Shown here piece by piece: positions 31,390 to 42,455 of a DNA stretch of 64,000 bases. Positions within the stretch are counted from its first letter, which is position 1. Each line of letters starts with the position of its first letter. The stretch comes from Tetraselmis striata (lineage: Eukaryota; Chlorophyta; Chlorodendrophyceae; Chlorodendrales; Chlorodendraceae), in assembly GCA_006384855.1 (NCBI GenBank), contig VCJN01001809.1, positions 62,001-126,000 of the forward strand, given 5' to 3'. The position numbers and the translations under genes are program-made. The notes below the pieces were generated by a model. It was not told the origin of the DNA. It did not search any database and saw nothing but the letters and a program-made list of their open reading frames with translations.

Positions 31390-31667
31390 CAGCACGCAGA
31401 AGTGCGGTAATTTTAGGATTGTGTAACAGTCCGGCAAGCCTTACCCCTGTGACTGTCCCAACTGTATCACCTCTCTTTGCAATCCCTCGTACCCAGCAGA
31501 CTGCCAGCAAGGGCAGTTTAAAAACCGCCGTGGATTCAGATTGCAAAGGGGGCTAGGTTTATTTGGGCGGTGGGTGCGCATGGCATCAGCGGAGCCGGGG
31601 CGCTGCGCGGCGTTGCCGGGCAGCATAAGTTTGATCGATTACGTTTACAAGCTATGCGGAAATTCAG

Positions 31668-32151
31668 CTAGCAGTTCAGGGTCATTGTGTTATATGTGCA
31701 CCACACATACTGCCCCACATCGTGTGAGGACATGCCAAACTTGAATAAGTGCTGGCCTGTCACTATATCCGGATCAGCATAGAAGCAGCACAGTTTCTCC
31801 TGTGTGATGTGCTTCAGCGAGACAGGGAAGGCGTGATGCCTCTGCAAATGTTTGGCCAAAGGGCGCGTTGCTCTACCAATCAGCAGTGCCAAGGGGGGGA
31901 CCCTGCGCTCAACTGCATGCAGTCGGCACACAGCGAGGATGAGGTCCGGCAGCGAAGGGCTGGTGGGGGTCACCTCCAGGAAGTACTGCAATCCCCAACA
32001 TACATATGGTTGTCATGCTGCTCCATCTTGGCACGCCTGTCTCGCAGTACGGCATGCTTGCCGTATTCATAAGTTGGCACCCACTGCTCGTCTCATGTAT
32101 TGTGTCTGCACACCACAGGCATGTCTCGGGCTTCTTATGCACAACCTGCAT
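31668..32151 (-). other. Possible degenerate coding region
   Basis: Two overlapping minus frames (31668-31991 and 31909-32151) have protein-like parts, such as HITQEKLCCFYADPDIVTGQ and HKKPETCLWCADTIHE, but no intact gene or recognised family. Several CXXC-like pairs are present. Confidence 0.25.
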
Positions 32152-32571
32152 GTATGTGTATACCAGAACTCAGCAAGGCGACACTATGTAGGCAGTTTGG
32201 AGTCAGGCGTGGGGGGGGGGGGGGAGGGGGGGGTGCCTTTATCCAGAAGATGCGCTCCTATTTTGCACTGGTGATACAGGTTGTACCTGCGGTGTTAGCT
32301 ATACTCGTACCGATACTCGGCTGCCCGGTATCGATACCAGTATAGCGCGGTATACTAGTACTCGGCTGCCCGTGTACCGGCTGTATGGCTATATATGCGG
32401 TTGCCCGCGTGTATGTGACATGATTGAATCTTTTGAATTGCTTTCATGCGGGGTAGTGCAGCCAGCAACCTCATTAATCATAATCAACGATCATAACATA
32501 TCATTTTCGACCGCAGATAAGAGTTTAATCGACTCATGTCCGTCGATTTCACAAACCGCATTTCCATTGCT

Positions 32572-32632
32572 AGCGCGGCCGGGGCAGCGGGGCGCCAACG
32601 CGCCGCGGCCGGGGCAGCGGGGCACCAACGCC
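32572..32632 (+). repeat. Two copies of a GC-rich 27-bp unit
   Basis: GCGGCCGGGGCAGCGGGGC followed by GCCAACGC, twice. The same unit, as reverse complement with 30-bp spacing, forms the 18-copy array at 49310-49840 in the other CACTA-like element. Confidence 0.65.
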
Positions 32633-32799
32633 CAGCAGGGTAGCAACGCGCAATAGGGAACGCAGTAGGCGGTTCACATATGGTAGCAGAAAGTTGCGTA
32701 TATACCCGGAACATGCTGCGTTAAGATTCTTACCTATGACCTGAGTTCAGGTTATGATTAAATGGGGGTAGAGAGGGGGCATGGGTCCGGGGGGGAGGG

Positions 32800-33129
32800 T
32801 CACTTGATGTCATGGGGGTCGAGCTCCATTTCATATGCGCGCTTCCATGCCGGCTCAAGCTCCAGTGTGCCAGTTCCTTCACAGTGTTTATCCAGCGCCT
32901 CTGCGCAGGCCGCCCAGTTGGCGGGGGCGGCTGAGGCGCCTTGCTTCACGGCGGCTGACGTTCCGGTACTGAAGTCATACCTCGCAACAGCGTCTCTCGC
33001 CGTCGCTGTCGTTGCGGCTGTCATCAGAGGGGTTGCCTTCCACAACCCCCGCGACAATGCCTCCGGCGCCGCTATCGGCGTCGAGATGCTGGCGTAGCTC
33101 ATGTCATGTGCACATATGCGCGCAAGCAT
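32800..33129 (-). CDS. Unrecognised 109-codon ORF
   Basis: MLARICAHDMSYASI to ELDPHDIK. Alanine- and threonine-rich, with no recognised domain. It lies between the F-box-like ORF and the Tudor-like gene and may be an exon of the latter's 3' end or chance. Confidence 0.25.
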   Translation of the reverse strand: MLARICAHDMSYASISTPIAAPEALSRGLWKATPLMTAATTATARDAVARYDFSTGTSAAVKQGASAAPANWAACAEALDKHCEGTGTLELEPAWKRAYEMELDPHDIK

Positions 33130-33169
33130 CTAAACGAATGCGCGTGTAGTAAGGATGAAGCACAGCAAA

Positions 33170-34130
33170 TCATCGTTTACACGTGGCCAGTGCGATACCC
33201 TCACCCCTTAGAGAATATCTAAGGACCCCCCCGAAGGCACCGTCGGTGGGTGCGCAAGGGGCGCACGCCGGAAGGGCGTCAATGGCGCCTTGAGGCAACC
33301 TGTGACTGAAATCGCTCAGCTGCTCTGTCGTCGGGTATAGCGGTTGTATCTTCGACTCAGTTAGCTCTTCCGAGTCGCCATCGTCGTAAATCACCTTCAT
33401 CACCAGCTCCCTATCAGCCGGGTCTGCGTCCTCGTTATCCCATCTCTAGCCGACGACCTGGGTGTTGGATGATACACACGGGTGGCTGTCACATGTCGGC
33501 GGTGGGGCTATATATATGGCAGGTGGAACAGGGGGGGGGGAGGATACTACCTGGCCGAGAAAGGTCCCCCACGTCCCGAACGTCTTGGTTATAATAGCGC
33601 CCACGTGAAGTTCGGAATTCATCTCCTGCGCTGTCATGCTTGCTGCCAGGCCACCATCAGACGACACCGAACGCCCCTCCCCTCCGCCGGGTGCGGGGCT
33701 CGCTGATTCGTTTCGGGGAGACGAGAGCAGCGGAGAGGCGGCGGGGGCGATGGCAGCGGCGACGGTATCGATGCACCCGGCGGCTCGCCCCGCATTTCGG
33801 TCTGACCGGGTCCGGACGGAGCAGAGGGGTGACGGCCGTAGAGTGCAGCAGCTACCGCAGGGCGCCATCATCACCGGCTGCGACATGCGCGGCGGTGGAC
33901 GGGGGCGACCAGGCGCATGCCCATCCGTGTGTGTCGTAGAACCGAGTCTTCGTGAAGCAGGCGCCACACGCGCAGCAGCGCATTTTCTTGGTCACCTCTA
34001 CCCAAGTCCCCTCGGAAGGCGTCCAGCCCTCCTTGCCCTCAGGAATACGGCGCTTGGATTTGCGATGCCCGATGGCACACCACTACTCGGCGGCGGCGGC
34101 TCGCAGCGGCGGGGGTTGGTAGGGGCTAGT
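33170..34130 (-). CDS. Zinc-finger/Tudor-like protein of the CACTA element
   Basis: Minus strand from upstream to downstream. Near 34050-33930: GWTPSEGTWVEVTKKMRCC, then CGACFTKTRFYDTHGWAC, a four-cysteine zinc-binding-like motif. A Ser/Ala-rich linker follows, then MTAQEMNSELHVGAIITKTF and TWGTFLGQVV (about 33640-33550). An intron with a G/C run follows, then DRELVMKVIYDDGDSEELTE and SKIQPL (about 33410-33330). The pair 'VGa.I.K.F..wG.F.G.V' plus 'v.YdDGDsEeL....l' is the outline of Tudor-like chromatin-reader folds seen in many algal proteins. Exon borders are approximate. A similar protein occurs in the second CACTA-like element, so this is probably element-encoded. Confidence 0.5.
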
Positions 34131-34477
34131 CACTGGCGCTCCGACGCTGGTGAGATGCATGGTAGTAAAGTGTCCGTTGCGAGTCGTCACGGAGCTTGTA
34201 TTGTGAGGCGTTAAAGTACAGCGTGGCGGGAGTCCCAAAGATTACGGCTTACCACGCGAGGCGCGATGCAGGCCCAATGTTCTACGGGGACGGCACGACA
34301 TGGTACTGGTATAAATTACGGAAGGCGGGCCCGCCGGGGACTTCATTGCGACTACCGAGCCTAGCAGAAAAGTGGCGATTACACGGTATATACAGCGATT
34401 ACAAGCGAATTCCGTGGGAAAATCGCGATTACATTCCATTACAATATAATTCCGGGACAGTATGGGAGGCTAGTGCC

Positions 34478-35165
34478 TTCCTGTCCTGTCGGCGCCTCCA
34501 CACCACATTCGGCCTAGTGCCGCTATTGGAGTGGCCCGGGATGTTGTGATGGGAAGGACGTTCTGCGTGCGTTCGGCGGATGGGGACGCGACCGAGCTGG
34601 CGGCGGATCTGGCGCTGGGCGGAACAACGCGCGCTGGACACCGGCGTCTTACGTCGTTGATGGTCCGGTCAAGTCCCCGTTCGATGTTATGTGAGCACCC
34701 TCTCCCTTCCTGTCCTGTCGGCGCCTCCACATCACATTCGGCCTAGTGCCGCTATTGGAGTGGCCCGGGATGTTGTGCTTGGGAAGGCGTTCTACGTTTT
34801 TCGGATGGGGACGCGACCGAGCTGGCGGCGGATTTGGCGTTGGGTGGCCTGCGTATGTTGCACGCCCGTGGCGCCCCGTTTTGGGTTGAACCCCCCACTT
34901 CCGCTCTTTGCTGCGAGACCTCTACTTCGAAGCTTCTTTCCTGTCGGCGCCTTCACATCACATTCAGCCTAGTGCCGCTATTGGAGTGGCCCGGGATTGT
35001 GTGCTGTGGAGGGCGTCCCTACCGCGTGGAGCGGCGGCTGGCTGGTGGCGATGCCTGGTCGGTGGCCGTCATGGCGGTTCCCGCCTCTGGTGGCCCGTAG
35101 CTGGATTTTCGTCCGGATTTCTGTATGGATTTCTTGAATTTTGCAGCTGGCTCATGTAATCACAA
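34478..35165 (+). repeat. Dispersed repeat, left copy, second part (about three tandem ~220-bp units)
   Basis: Units share TTCCTGTCCTGTCGGCGCC, ATTCGGCCTAGTGCCGC, GGAGTGGCCCGGGAT and GGGACGCGACCGAGCTGG. The reverse complement of 52965-53880 has about four such units. The last part (AGCTGGATTTTCGTCCGG to CATGTAATCAC) also matches the inner edge of the other copy. Confidence 0.8.
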
Positions 35166-35376
35166 TTATTTTGTGCCCGGGGCAGCACATGCGGCGGTGC
35201 ACAGCCGTCACATGAATCGCTACTCGTACAGTATCGCGCAATCGTACGGGTATGAAAGTACGGGGTAGTATAGAATAATCTGGGCAGAATAATCGTCTCG
35301 GACCCTTCCTTCGCCCCTATTCATCAACCACGAATCGAACCCGGTACTTCTCGCATACAAGACGATTCCTCAATGA
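35166..35376. repeat. Spacer with tRNA-like fragment
   Basis: 35325-35376 on the minus strand gives CTTGTATGCGAGAAGTACCG followed by GGTTCGATTCGTGG, a B-box-bearing tRNA-like relic similar to 22795-22870. The remainder is featureless. Confidence 0.4.
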
Positions 35377-35699
35377 CCAAAGTGAGCGTTTTCAATTGCC
35401 GTGGATGTAGTTGTACGAAGCTTGCGGAGTACAACTGGAGACCGGCATTTGAAAATGCCGGTTTTCCGTGCCGTAGCCCGCCGCATATAATGCGGCGGCT
35501 GTCAATATGATTGCTCATTCTCTTGTCATGCTTACCGGCGCTTTGATTAACGTCTATTATACTTGTCAGTCACGAGCATGAGCAACATGGGCCGCTTCCA
35601 CCGCTTGCTGCTCTTTGCAGCCATCGTCGTGTTACATGTTTCCCCATGAATCTATCTACGACCACGAGGCTGGCCCTTCGGAGGGTCTCTCCCGTTCGA

Positions 35700-36450
35700 T
35701 AGACGCGTTCCTCAATTAGAGGACGCTATCAAAGAGGCTTCCCGCGACATAAAATCTGCTGAGGAGTTGCTTCTCTCTATTAAAGGAGAGAGATCTCGTG
35801 AGCAACACCGTATGCTCATCAACAACTACATCGCCAGTAGGACTGCTATGGATGCGCAGTTGGATGCTTTCATCCTCAAGGCGGGCGAGCGAGGAGGCCA
35901 ACAGAGTTCCGGGGGGAGCCAAAAGCAAGGCGGAGGCGCCTTCTGCTCCTACTTCTACTCGTCGCCCAAAACGCGCTCGGCGCGGGGAGAAGCACGACGA
36001 CCTCGACTCCGATGACGACGAGTTCGGCAGCGACTCTAAGCTGCCTCCTCGGGAGCTTCCCGAGCCTCATGGGGGTTTCCATAAGAGGAACATTAGTAAT
36101 AAAACTCACACTGTCTGAAACATGGTACCACTGAAACATGAACCCCTGCGATGCGAGTAGTGTGGTCGTAGTGGTGGTGGTGGCCGTGGTAACGGCGGCA
36201 AGCGCGGTGGCCGTAGTGGCGGCGGCGGTAGTCGTTATGGACGTCGATGTTATTATAACAGTTTCGATCCCCTAGATATGACATTTGTTATGGCCAAAAA
36301 CTTATTGGCACAACAAAATAAGCATCTGTCTATCAACCTTATGGTGGTCGTGTTGTCGGCCCATGCCATGGTTGTGGCGCGTTTGGCCATTTGAAACATG
36401 CATCAACACTGCCCCGATGCCAAGAAGGGCTGATTTGATGTGCATCTTCG
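35700..36450 (+). pseudogene. Gag-like remnant of element A
   Basis: LEDAIKEASRDIKSAEELLL and GERSREQHRMLINNYIASRT (35715-35840) form a charged helical region. Frames then shift; an acidic DLDSDDDEFGSDSK follows in another frame, then a glycine-rich GRSGGGGRGNGGKRGG tract (about 36165-36240) and a partial zinc knuckle CHGCGAFGHLKH near 36365. A similar helical gag is present in element B. Confidence 0.55.
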
Positions 36451-37369
36451 GATGTGCACACAGCTTCCTATACAAGATGTACTTGTAACATGTCTCTCAT
36501 AATGTACATGTGCATTGATACTTTGGGATCTGAGACTGTCCGTTCAGCTCTCTTTGTATTTCTATCTTCTGATTTCAGCTCTAGCTGATAGCTGCATCTT
36601 TTGAAATATTCCTTTGTTGTCCATTCAGCATTTGGTTTGTAAGTGAAGCCTCTGTGGTTGGCTGACTCTGATTCAGCTTTCAATTTTCCATTTCCTTACT
36701 CTTGACTCCCTATGTCCTTTGGCTATGATGTCTGTTTGATTTCCACTTGATTTCATTCGTATCGCTGATATGATTCATATCTTCAGCTTATTTGTGCTAG
36801 GGCATATTTATTTATAATGTCTCTTGGAGTTTTATATTCTGATTTCTTTGTCATGTTTCTTTTTTAGTATGATTTTGTATCTAAATTCAGATACGAATTT
36901 GAATTTCGTATTCTTCACTAACTCTAAGTTGCAGAATGATACCAACAGATATGTTCATTTTGTTTGCTTTTTGCTGCTGCTCGTGTTATAGGTGTCTTTC
37001 CCGGTCCTCATATTAATCAGCCTGATGACGAGTCTCAATGGGCTCTCGGAGAGTCTTTGGACAGATTTGAGATGGAGCAGGGCACATCCATGTTCAGAGC
37101 TGGCACTCTGAGGAGGCCACTCCCTTTCTGGCGTTCTATATGCCGCCCTCGCCCGCCCGATCGAGGACGGATTTTCTCTTCGTTGGAAGACTTACCCTGC
37201 CCCAGCTGAGTTCCCCAACCTCAAAAAGGCCCACCAGAATGTGTTGCTGAGTGTGTTGCTGAAATGGTGGCTGCTTGTCATCGCGGTTGCGTTTGCGTTT
37301 GCGTTTGCGCAGGTGAGTGTTGCTTACTGTCACTTGGTAGTCGCAGTCCTATATGCGTCCTCCGTTTTG

Positions 37370-38077
37370 GCGCATTGTGCCGGTTCAACTGCGTGTCGGG
37401 TTTGAGACACACCGATGTCGTGTTCGCCCCGAGCGATAAGTTTGTGACGATTACATTCGCAAAAAGAAAAGCGGATCAGTACCGTCAAGGGACGCATGTC
37501 GTTATTTCTAAGATTCCCAGGCCTACTTGCCATGTCCGGCTGTTGCGGCGGTTGCTTGATGAAGCTGACTCGGCCTACTGGTAGGCAAGCTCATGTTTGT
37601 CCTATCTTTCTGGGCTTTGTCGGAAAATTTGTCCGGTCTTCCCCGGGCGATATTAATCCCAATGGCAACATTATTTCATTTGCCCAGTACACTCGGTACT
37701 TGTCGCGGCAGTGGATGGGCTCTATCATGGGCGTTATCGCTAAAGAGATCATGGCTACTGGCGGATCACACTCATGCCGTAGTGGCGGTGGTTCTGGCAC
37801 TTCTATTGCCGTGTTTGACAGAGAAGATTGGGGTCAACGTATGGGCTCCAGTAGGGTTTCGTGCCAAGTCACGTATATGAAGAGTAGTGAGGAGAGAATG
37901 CTCTCCGTATATATCACGCGCAATCATGCGCGCCTCGCTCGGGTTCCACTGTTGTGGACAAGCGCTCGGTTGTTCCCGAAACGCAAATCGACCACGCATG
38001 CGCGTTGCGAGGCTCCCGTAGTGCCGGAATCAGAACCAGACGAATATACGGTTCCTGAGGTGGACGGTCGCCCATAG
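37370..38077 (+). pseudogene. Tyrosine recombinase of element A, frameshifted
   Basis: First frame (37380-37584): FNCVSGLRHTDVVFAPSDKF then TITFAKRKADQYRQGTHVVI, the catalytic-domain start with the first Arg (G.R..D). After a frame change, 37590-38077 gives PNGNIISFAQYTRYLSRQW, then GSHSCRSGGGSGTSIAVFD and WGQRMGSS, the H-x-x-R box and following G. A possible final Tyr lies in VTYMKSSE. Family role: integrates circular cDNA by site-specific recombination. It is broken by at least one frameshift. Confidence 0.75.
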
Positions 38078-38390
38078 AATATTTTTACTTGTTATTTTCC
38101 TGAGCAAGCGGGTGAGGATGATTCCTGATTTTAGTTGACCACTCGACACTTGCTCCGCCGATCTTGCTTACACGCGGTTGCAAACTGAGGCTACGTACTA
38201 GTGTTCTCTCATTGCATGTCGCTCAGTTGCGTGCGGGCACGACTCGGAAAGTGAGCGTTTTCAATTGCCGTGGATGTAGCCGTACGCAGCGTGCGGAGTA
38301 CAACTGGAGACCGGCATTTGAAAATGCCGGTTTTCCGTGCCGTAGCCCACCGCATGTAATGCGGCGGCTGTCAATATGATTGCTCAATCT

Positions 38391-39509
38391 TTCGGCGTGC
38401 TTACCGGCGCTCTGATTTCCGACCCGTTCCCTTTGGAGTCTCATTTGTAATGTAGGAGTACCGAGGTACCATGTTTCTGTGATTTGTTTTGTGCATTGTG
38501 GTGCGAGTACTGTTGTGGTACTATTTACGGGATTCGACGCGTTGATGTTCTGGCTAACTGTGCTAAGCATTGTGCCTTTTGGTTGAAGTGACGTTGCTGG
38601 ACGACCGCTGGCATGGAGATGAGATGTATGATTACAAAGAGGCAGCGGTTAACCGGCTTTTTCATATTTCTTGTAAGGAACACCCCTGTGCCTACCGACC
38701 TTTACCGGTTGCCCACTGAGACTACGTACCTTTACTATCCGGCCGATGTTGGGCTTTTTGGGTATGGTGCTATCCGCGGGAACACGGTTGCTATCGATAC
38801 CACCATTGCCCTATCATCGGCGTGTCAAGCTTGGATCCAACGACTGTATTGCGGGCCGCAGAGCGCCACAAAATCGAAAAGTATGACGAGGGTGTCCGAA
38901 ACGCCGCCGGCATGTTTGGCTTTGTGCATTTCGCCGTGATCTCCGAGTTTGGCTCGTTGGCCCTGCACGCTGAGGCTTTCTTGGTGGAGCTCGTGAAAGC
39001 TAGCCGCACGCACACTTGCCAGAAAATCGGCCGGCTCTTGTCTGCGTGGCGCCGCCGTTTCTCCTTGCTCATCAACATGTCGCATGCAGACAACGTTCTT
39101 GGCGGGGTCGCGGCGGCGCGCACGTCACGTGATGGTGCTCCTACGCGTGCGTCGCGTCGCTCGTCATCATGTTTTGCTATGACCCGGGTCATCGGCTGCA
39201 AGCGCACTCGTTGCGGCTGATGGCCCACCCATGGACGGTGACCCCATCGGTTTCCTGATTCCCTTTTGGTGTTTCTATTCGTTTCTTGGCTTTCGATGTT
39301 TCCCTTGACCCTTCGGTTCATTGGCAACTTGGCGACTTCCTGGTCCCCTTGGCTCTTCCTTGGTAATTGGTTCCCTGGCCTTCTGCTCGACTCTTGATGG
39401 TTGCATGCTTATATATCTTTTGCTGGCAACCTTTCATAATTGCTTTTAGTTCTGCTCTTAGTGCGCATATATATGTTAAAGCACTGATGTCAGAAAAAAA
39501 CTACACTGG
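38391..39509 (+). pseudogene. Retroelement 3' fragment between elements A and B
   Basis: About 38800-39220 in two frames: VAIDTTIALSSACQAWIQRL, then LRAAERHKIEKYDEGVRNAA, FGFVHFAVISEFGSLALHAE and INMSHADNVLGGVAAA. This resembles the region that follows RT in many non-LTR or DIRS-like elements of algae and oomycetes (AA..RE..K..kY...A...g..f.P.....G.lg..A). The assignment is from general pattern only. 39416-39485 repeats the sequence at 5522-5590. 39510-39565 repeats 38190-38245. Confidence 0.4.
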
Positions 39510-39858
39510 GGCTACGTACTAGTGTTGTCTCAGTGCCTGCCGCTCAGTTGCGAGCGGGCACGGCTCGGAACTCTCTAGGCTTTCCTAGGGAGAAACGACC
39601 TAAGAAACCCTGGTTTTCGCAGTGCCGTCAGGGTTATGTGACGACCCTGCCGGCCCGGTCCGCCTGGACCGGCCGGCGCCGGTCCGACGGCGCCCTTTAT
39701 TCGAGTATAAAGGGCAGCCGCCGACTGGGAGCGCCTTCAGTTGTTGGAAGGCACCCGTCTATATTGTCTTCTATGACTGGTACATTTTCGTTCATCTTCG
39801 ACTCCAATTTCAAAGTTCTTCTGCGTTCTATCTTTTGTGTGATCCCGGCACTCACCAT

Positions 39859-40950
39859 GGCTCGCTCCGCGAGTCCGTCGTGGGCGTGGCTCCTTGTCTC
39901 GCTCGTGGTGTTGTCGCCGTGCTTCCTCGTCCCTGTTTTGGAAGTGGACAAGTTTGAACTCGTTTGGAACGAGCTACTTGAGTCTCGCAAAGCTCTTCGT
40001 GAGCAAATCGTTACGCGCAAAAATCATCTCACGGTCCTAGGTGGTGATACTCCACATGCTAATGGGGTAACTGAGTCTCCCCTCTCGTCGCCGCTAGACA
40101 AGCATTAGCTGATACCTCTGCATCTCTACTCCGAATCGAACGTGAGATCTCGGAGCTTAGGCAGGCGGTCGCGTCGTCGAGCGGCCCGTCCACTTCGGCT
40201 TCGGCTTCGAAACGCGCTGCGGATGGAGACGCCGACTACGATCGCAAGGGCAACAGGCCAGCTCAACCACCTACTGCGGAGGCGCCGTCTCGCACCATCA
40301 ACGCGCCTGAGGATGGCTGGCTCGACAAAGCTGGTAAGGTTCACCGCCGCCATACCGCTAACGCGCGCATTCTTCATCGTGACCTGGACGACGTCTTCAA
40401 GATCCAGGACCTCTTGGCACCAGCGGAGGAGCCTCTGCGCGACCAGGTGAAGGACGGCACCGATCTTCCTGCTTCCTCTCCGGCGTCTTCTGCAGAATTG
40501 TTCAAGGCGATTACCGCGGCTTTGGCGTTGTGTACTACTGTGGCTCTTCGGATCAACAAGCGTGGCAAGAAGCTTCATGTGGAGCACGAGTACGGCGCGG
40601 AGGTCGCTAGGGAGTTTGATGCGGTGGACCCTCTCGACGAGAAGGGCTCGGCGGACAATAAGGAGCTGAAGAAGGCGATTGAGGAGGTCAAGGCCAAGAA
40701 ACCTTCCTCTTCTTCCTCGCGCGCGAAGCCAGCTTCCTCTTCTCGCAAGCCTGAGTCGTCTCGCCGTGGGAGCGACAACCGGAGGGAGGGCGGCCGTCGT
40801 GAGGAGAGGACTCCACATGGTCGGTCCTCCGCCGCGGACATTACCTGCTACCGCTGCCAGAGGAAGGTCATTTCAGTAGGGAATGCCCGAGTGCGCGTCG
40901 CTGAAGCGCTGTGGAGTCTGCAAGCCTCATGGCCTGGCCATTGATGGTGT
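39859..40950 (+). pseudogene. Gag of element B
   Basis: Starts MARSASPSWAWLLVSLVVLS near 39859. A helical segment ELVWNELLESRKALREQIV leads to a stop at 40106. The frame then changes to SRLGRRS and finally (40414-40944) to DQVKDGTDLPASSPASSAEL followed by a Lys/Ser-rich linker. The zinc knuckle CYRCQ.EGHFSREC (about 40845-40895) is split by a frame change in its middle. Not functional. Confidence 0.6.
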
Positions 40951-41539
40951 TTTTCATGTAGCTGCAATTAGGCCTCCGGGCACCTGTTAGCCCTCCTCCG
41001 TGAGCTGAGCTCATGCTCTTGTCGTGGCACCTCTGATACCCCTTAGGGGGAATCACCTGTTTGGTAGTATATCTCGGAGATATACCTTGTGAATAATGCA
41101 TATGATGGTCTCTACTATATCATGTGATGCCTCTGGCAGTTGCCTGCGCAACTTTTCATGTTTGACTGGTGATTCCATGTGTGTGAAGAACTGCACACCC
41201 TTGTGTGACGGCTCTTATCTTTCGATGTGACGGAGCGATATTTATTTTGAAAATACTGTTATTTTCAGTTACAGACAATTTCGATTTCAAACTCCCTGCT
41301 TGATGCATGTAGCAGTCATCCAGGCTGCTTGCTGACCATTACGGTGCTGTATGTTGCGTTGGCGTTTTGTGACAGTTTTAACGTCAGCTAATTTTGAGCT
41401 CCCTCATGAGCCAGCTTTGGACGTCAATTCTCCTGTGGAATCTGCCGGTGTTATCCGTAAAGGCTGACAATTTTGGGACAACATCACTGACCCAGTCAGA
41501 GATGGTCAGGTCAGAGACTGGGTCAGACATGGCTACCGT

Positions 41540-42455
41540 ATGAACTGGGCCGATGATCCTGCTCCATCCAGTCATCTGCCAAATCACCCTTCTTCTCTTC
41601 AGCACCCTGATTTTATTGATGTGCAGATCGCTATGTTATTGCCGTTGGGCCATATCAGAGAGGAGTCTGTACCACCTGTGGTCTTGAACCCCTTGGGTAT
41701 CCCCATGGGGTACTCAGGCTGATCTGTGACTAGCGCCATGTCAACAAGCATTTGGTTTACACTCCATTCAAAATGGAGTCGCTGTCTAAGTTGTCAGACC
41801 CGGTGAATCCCGGTGACATGCTGACAGTATGGACCTGACTCAGGGATATTATCATGTCCGTCTCCATGACTCTGCTGCTCCTTTCAGTGGGTTCGAGTGG
41901 AGAGGAAAATTCGATACTTGGCGGGTTTTGTGTTTTGGGTTATCTGATGCCCCCCGCTGTTTCTCTAAGGTCATGGGAGTGCTGGTGCGACAATGGCGAA
42001 GTAGAGGCATCATGATGCTCTGCTATCTGGATGATTGGCTGTTAATCTCTAGCTCAGTCAGGAAAGCACATCTGACTACTCAGCAAGTGCTGGCTTATGT
42101 TGAGCACGCTCATGTCAACATCAACTTCAGAAAATCCAGTCTGAATCCCAGCCCCACCATCACCCACCTGGGTTGTGATATTGACACGCTGCCTGGTACC
42201 TTCTCTATGCCTGAGAGGCGATGGGATGCCCTTCAGCTCGATATCCAGTCCCTGCGGCATGGCCACCATAGACGCCACAAAGTCAAGTCTCTAGCCAACT
42301 GTGCTGGGAAATTGATTTCTATGGGGCTAGCTTTGGGCCCAGTTTCTCGGCTATTTTCCAGAGGTATATATGCCAACATTGCTCGAGCTGAACGGTGGGG
42401 TCATCACGATGCTCTCTCTGAGGAATCCCGTGAGGAGCTACAGTTTTGGTCCTAA
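41540..42455 (+). pseudogene. Reverse transcriptase of element B
   Basis: The 41540-41722 frame (NWADDPAPSSHLPNHPSSLQ; PVVLNPLGIPMG) precedes RT. The frame changes near 41720-41830, where LICD.RHVNKHLVYTPFKME can still be read. The long intact part (41829-42455) has MDLTQGYYHVRLHD, FSGFEWRGKFDTWRVLCFGL, the catalytic CYLDDWLLIS, and INFRKSSLNPSPTITHLGCD followed by a thumb-like region. YLDD and the ITHLG.D tail are typical of DIRS-order RTs. Stops before 41829 interrupt it. Confidence 0.88.

Larger units (their letters stand above)
28799..34475. mobile_element. CACTA (EnSpm/CMC-like) transposon, 5.7 kb
   Basis: Left end CACTAGGCTCCCA, two bases, CTGTC; right end (reverse complement) CACTAGCCTCCCA, two bases, CTGTC, with similarity continuing through AATTATA. 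A CC dinucleotide is duplicated at the ends; removing the element reconstructs ACCCTCTCCCTTC as in the uninterrupted copy near 53860. Subterminal TGTAATCGC repeats near the right end are typical of CACTA elements. The coding content is a two-exon minus gene, a plus F-box-like ORF and a minus Tudor-like gene. No DDE transposase core was identified. Confidence 0.85.
35378..38390 (+). mobile_element. Tyrosine-recombinase retrotransposon A, internally deleted
   Basis: Direct terminal repeats of about 140 bp: 35378-35520 and 38250-38390, both running AGTGAGCGTTTTCAATTGCC to TCAATATGATTGCTCA, with the hairpin CCGGCATTTGAAAATGCCGG inside each. Between them lie a gag-like remnant and a frameshifted tyrosine recombinase; RT and RNase H are missing. 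Direct repeats plus a tyrosine recombinase point to the PAT/Ngaro-like arm of the DIRS order. An AT-richer segment (36470-36960) without coding character may be a further insertion. Confidence 0.7.

Noticed and set aside
35378..38390. An ordinary LTR retrotransposon flanked by 140-bp LTRs
   Set aside because: No target duplication or TG...CA ends, and the encoded integrase is a tyrosine recombinase, so the repeats are better read as DIRS/PAT-type direct repeats.
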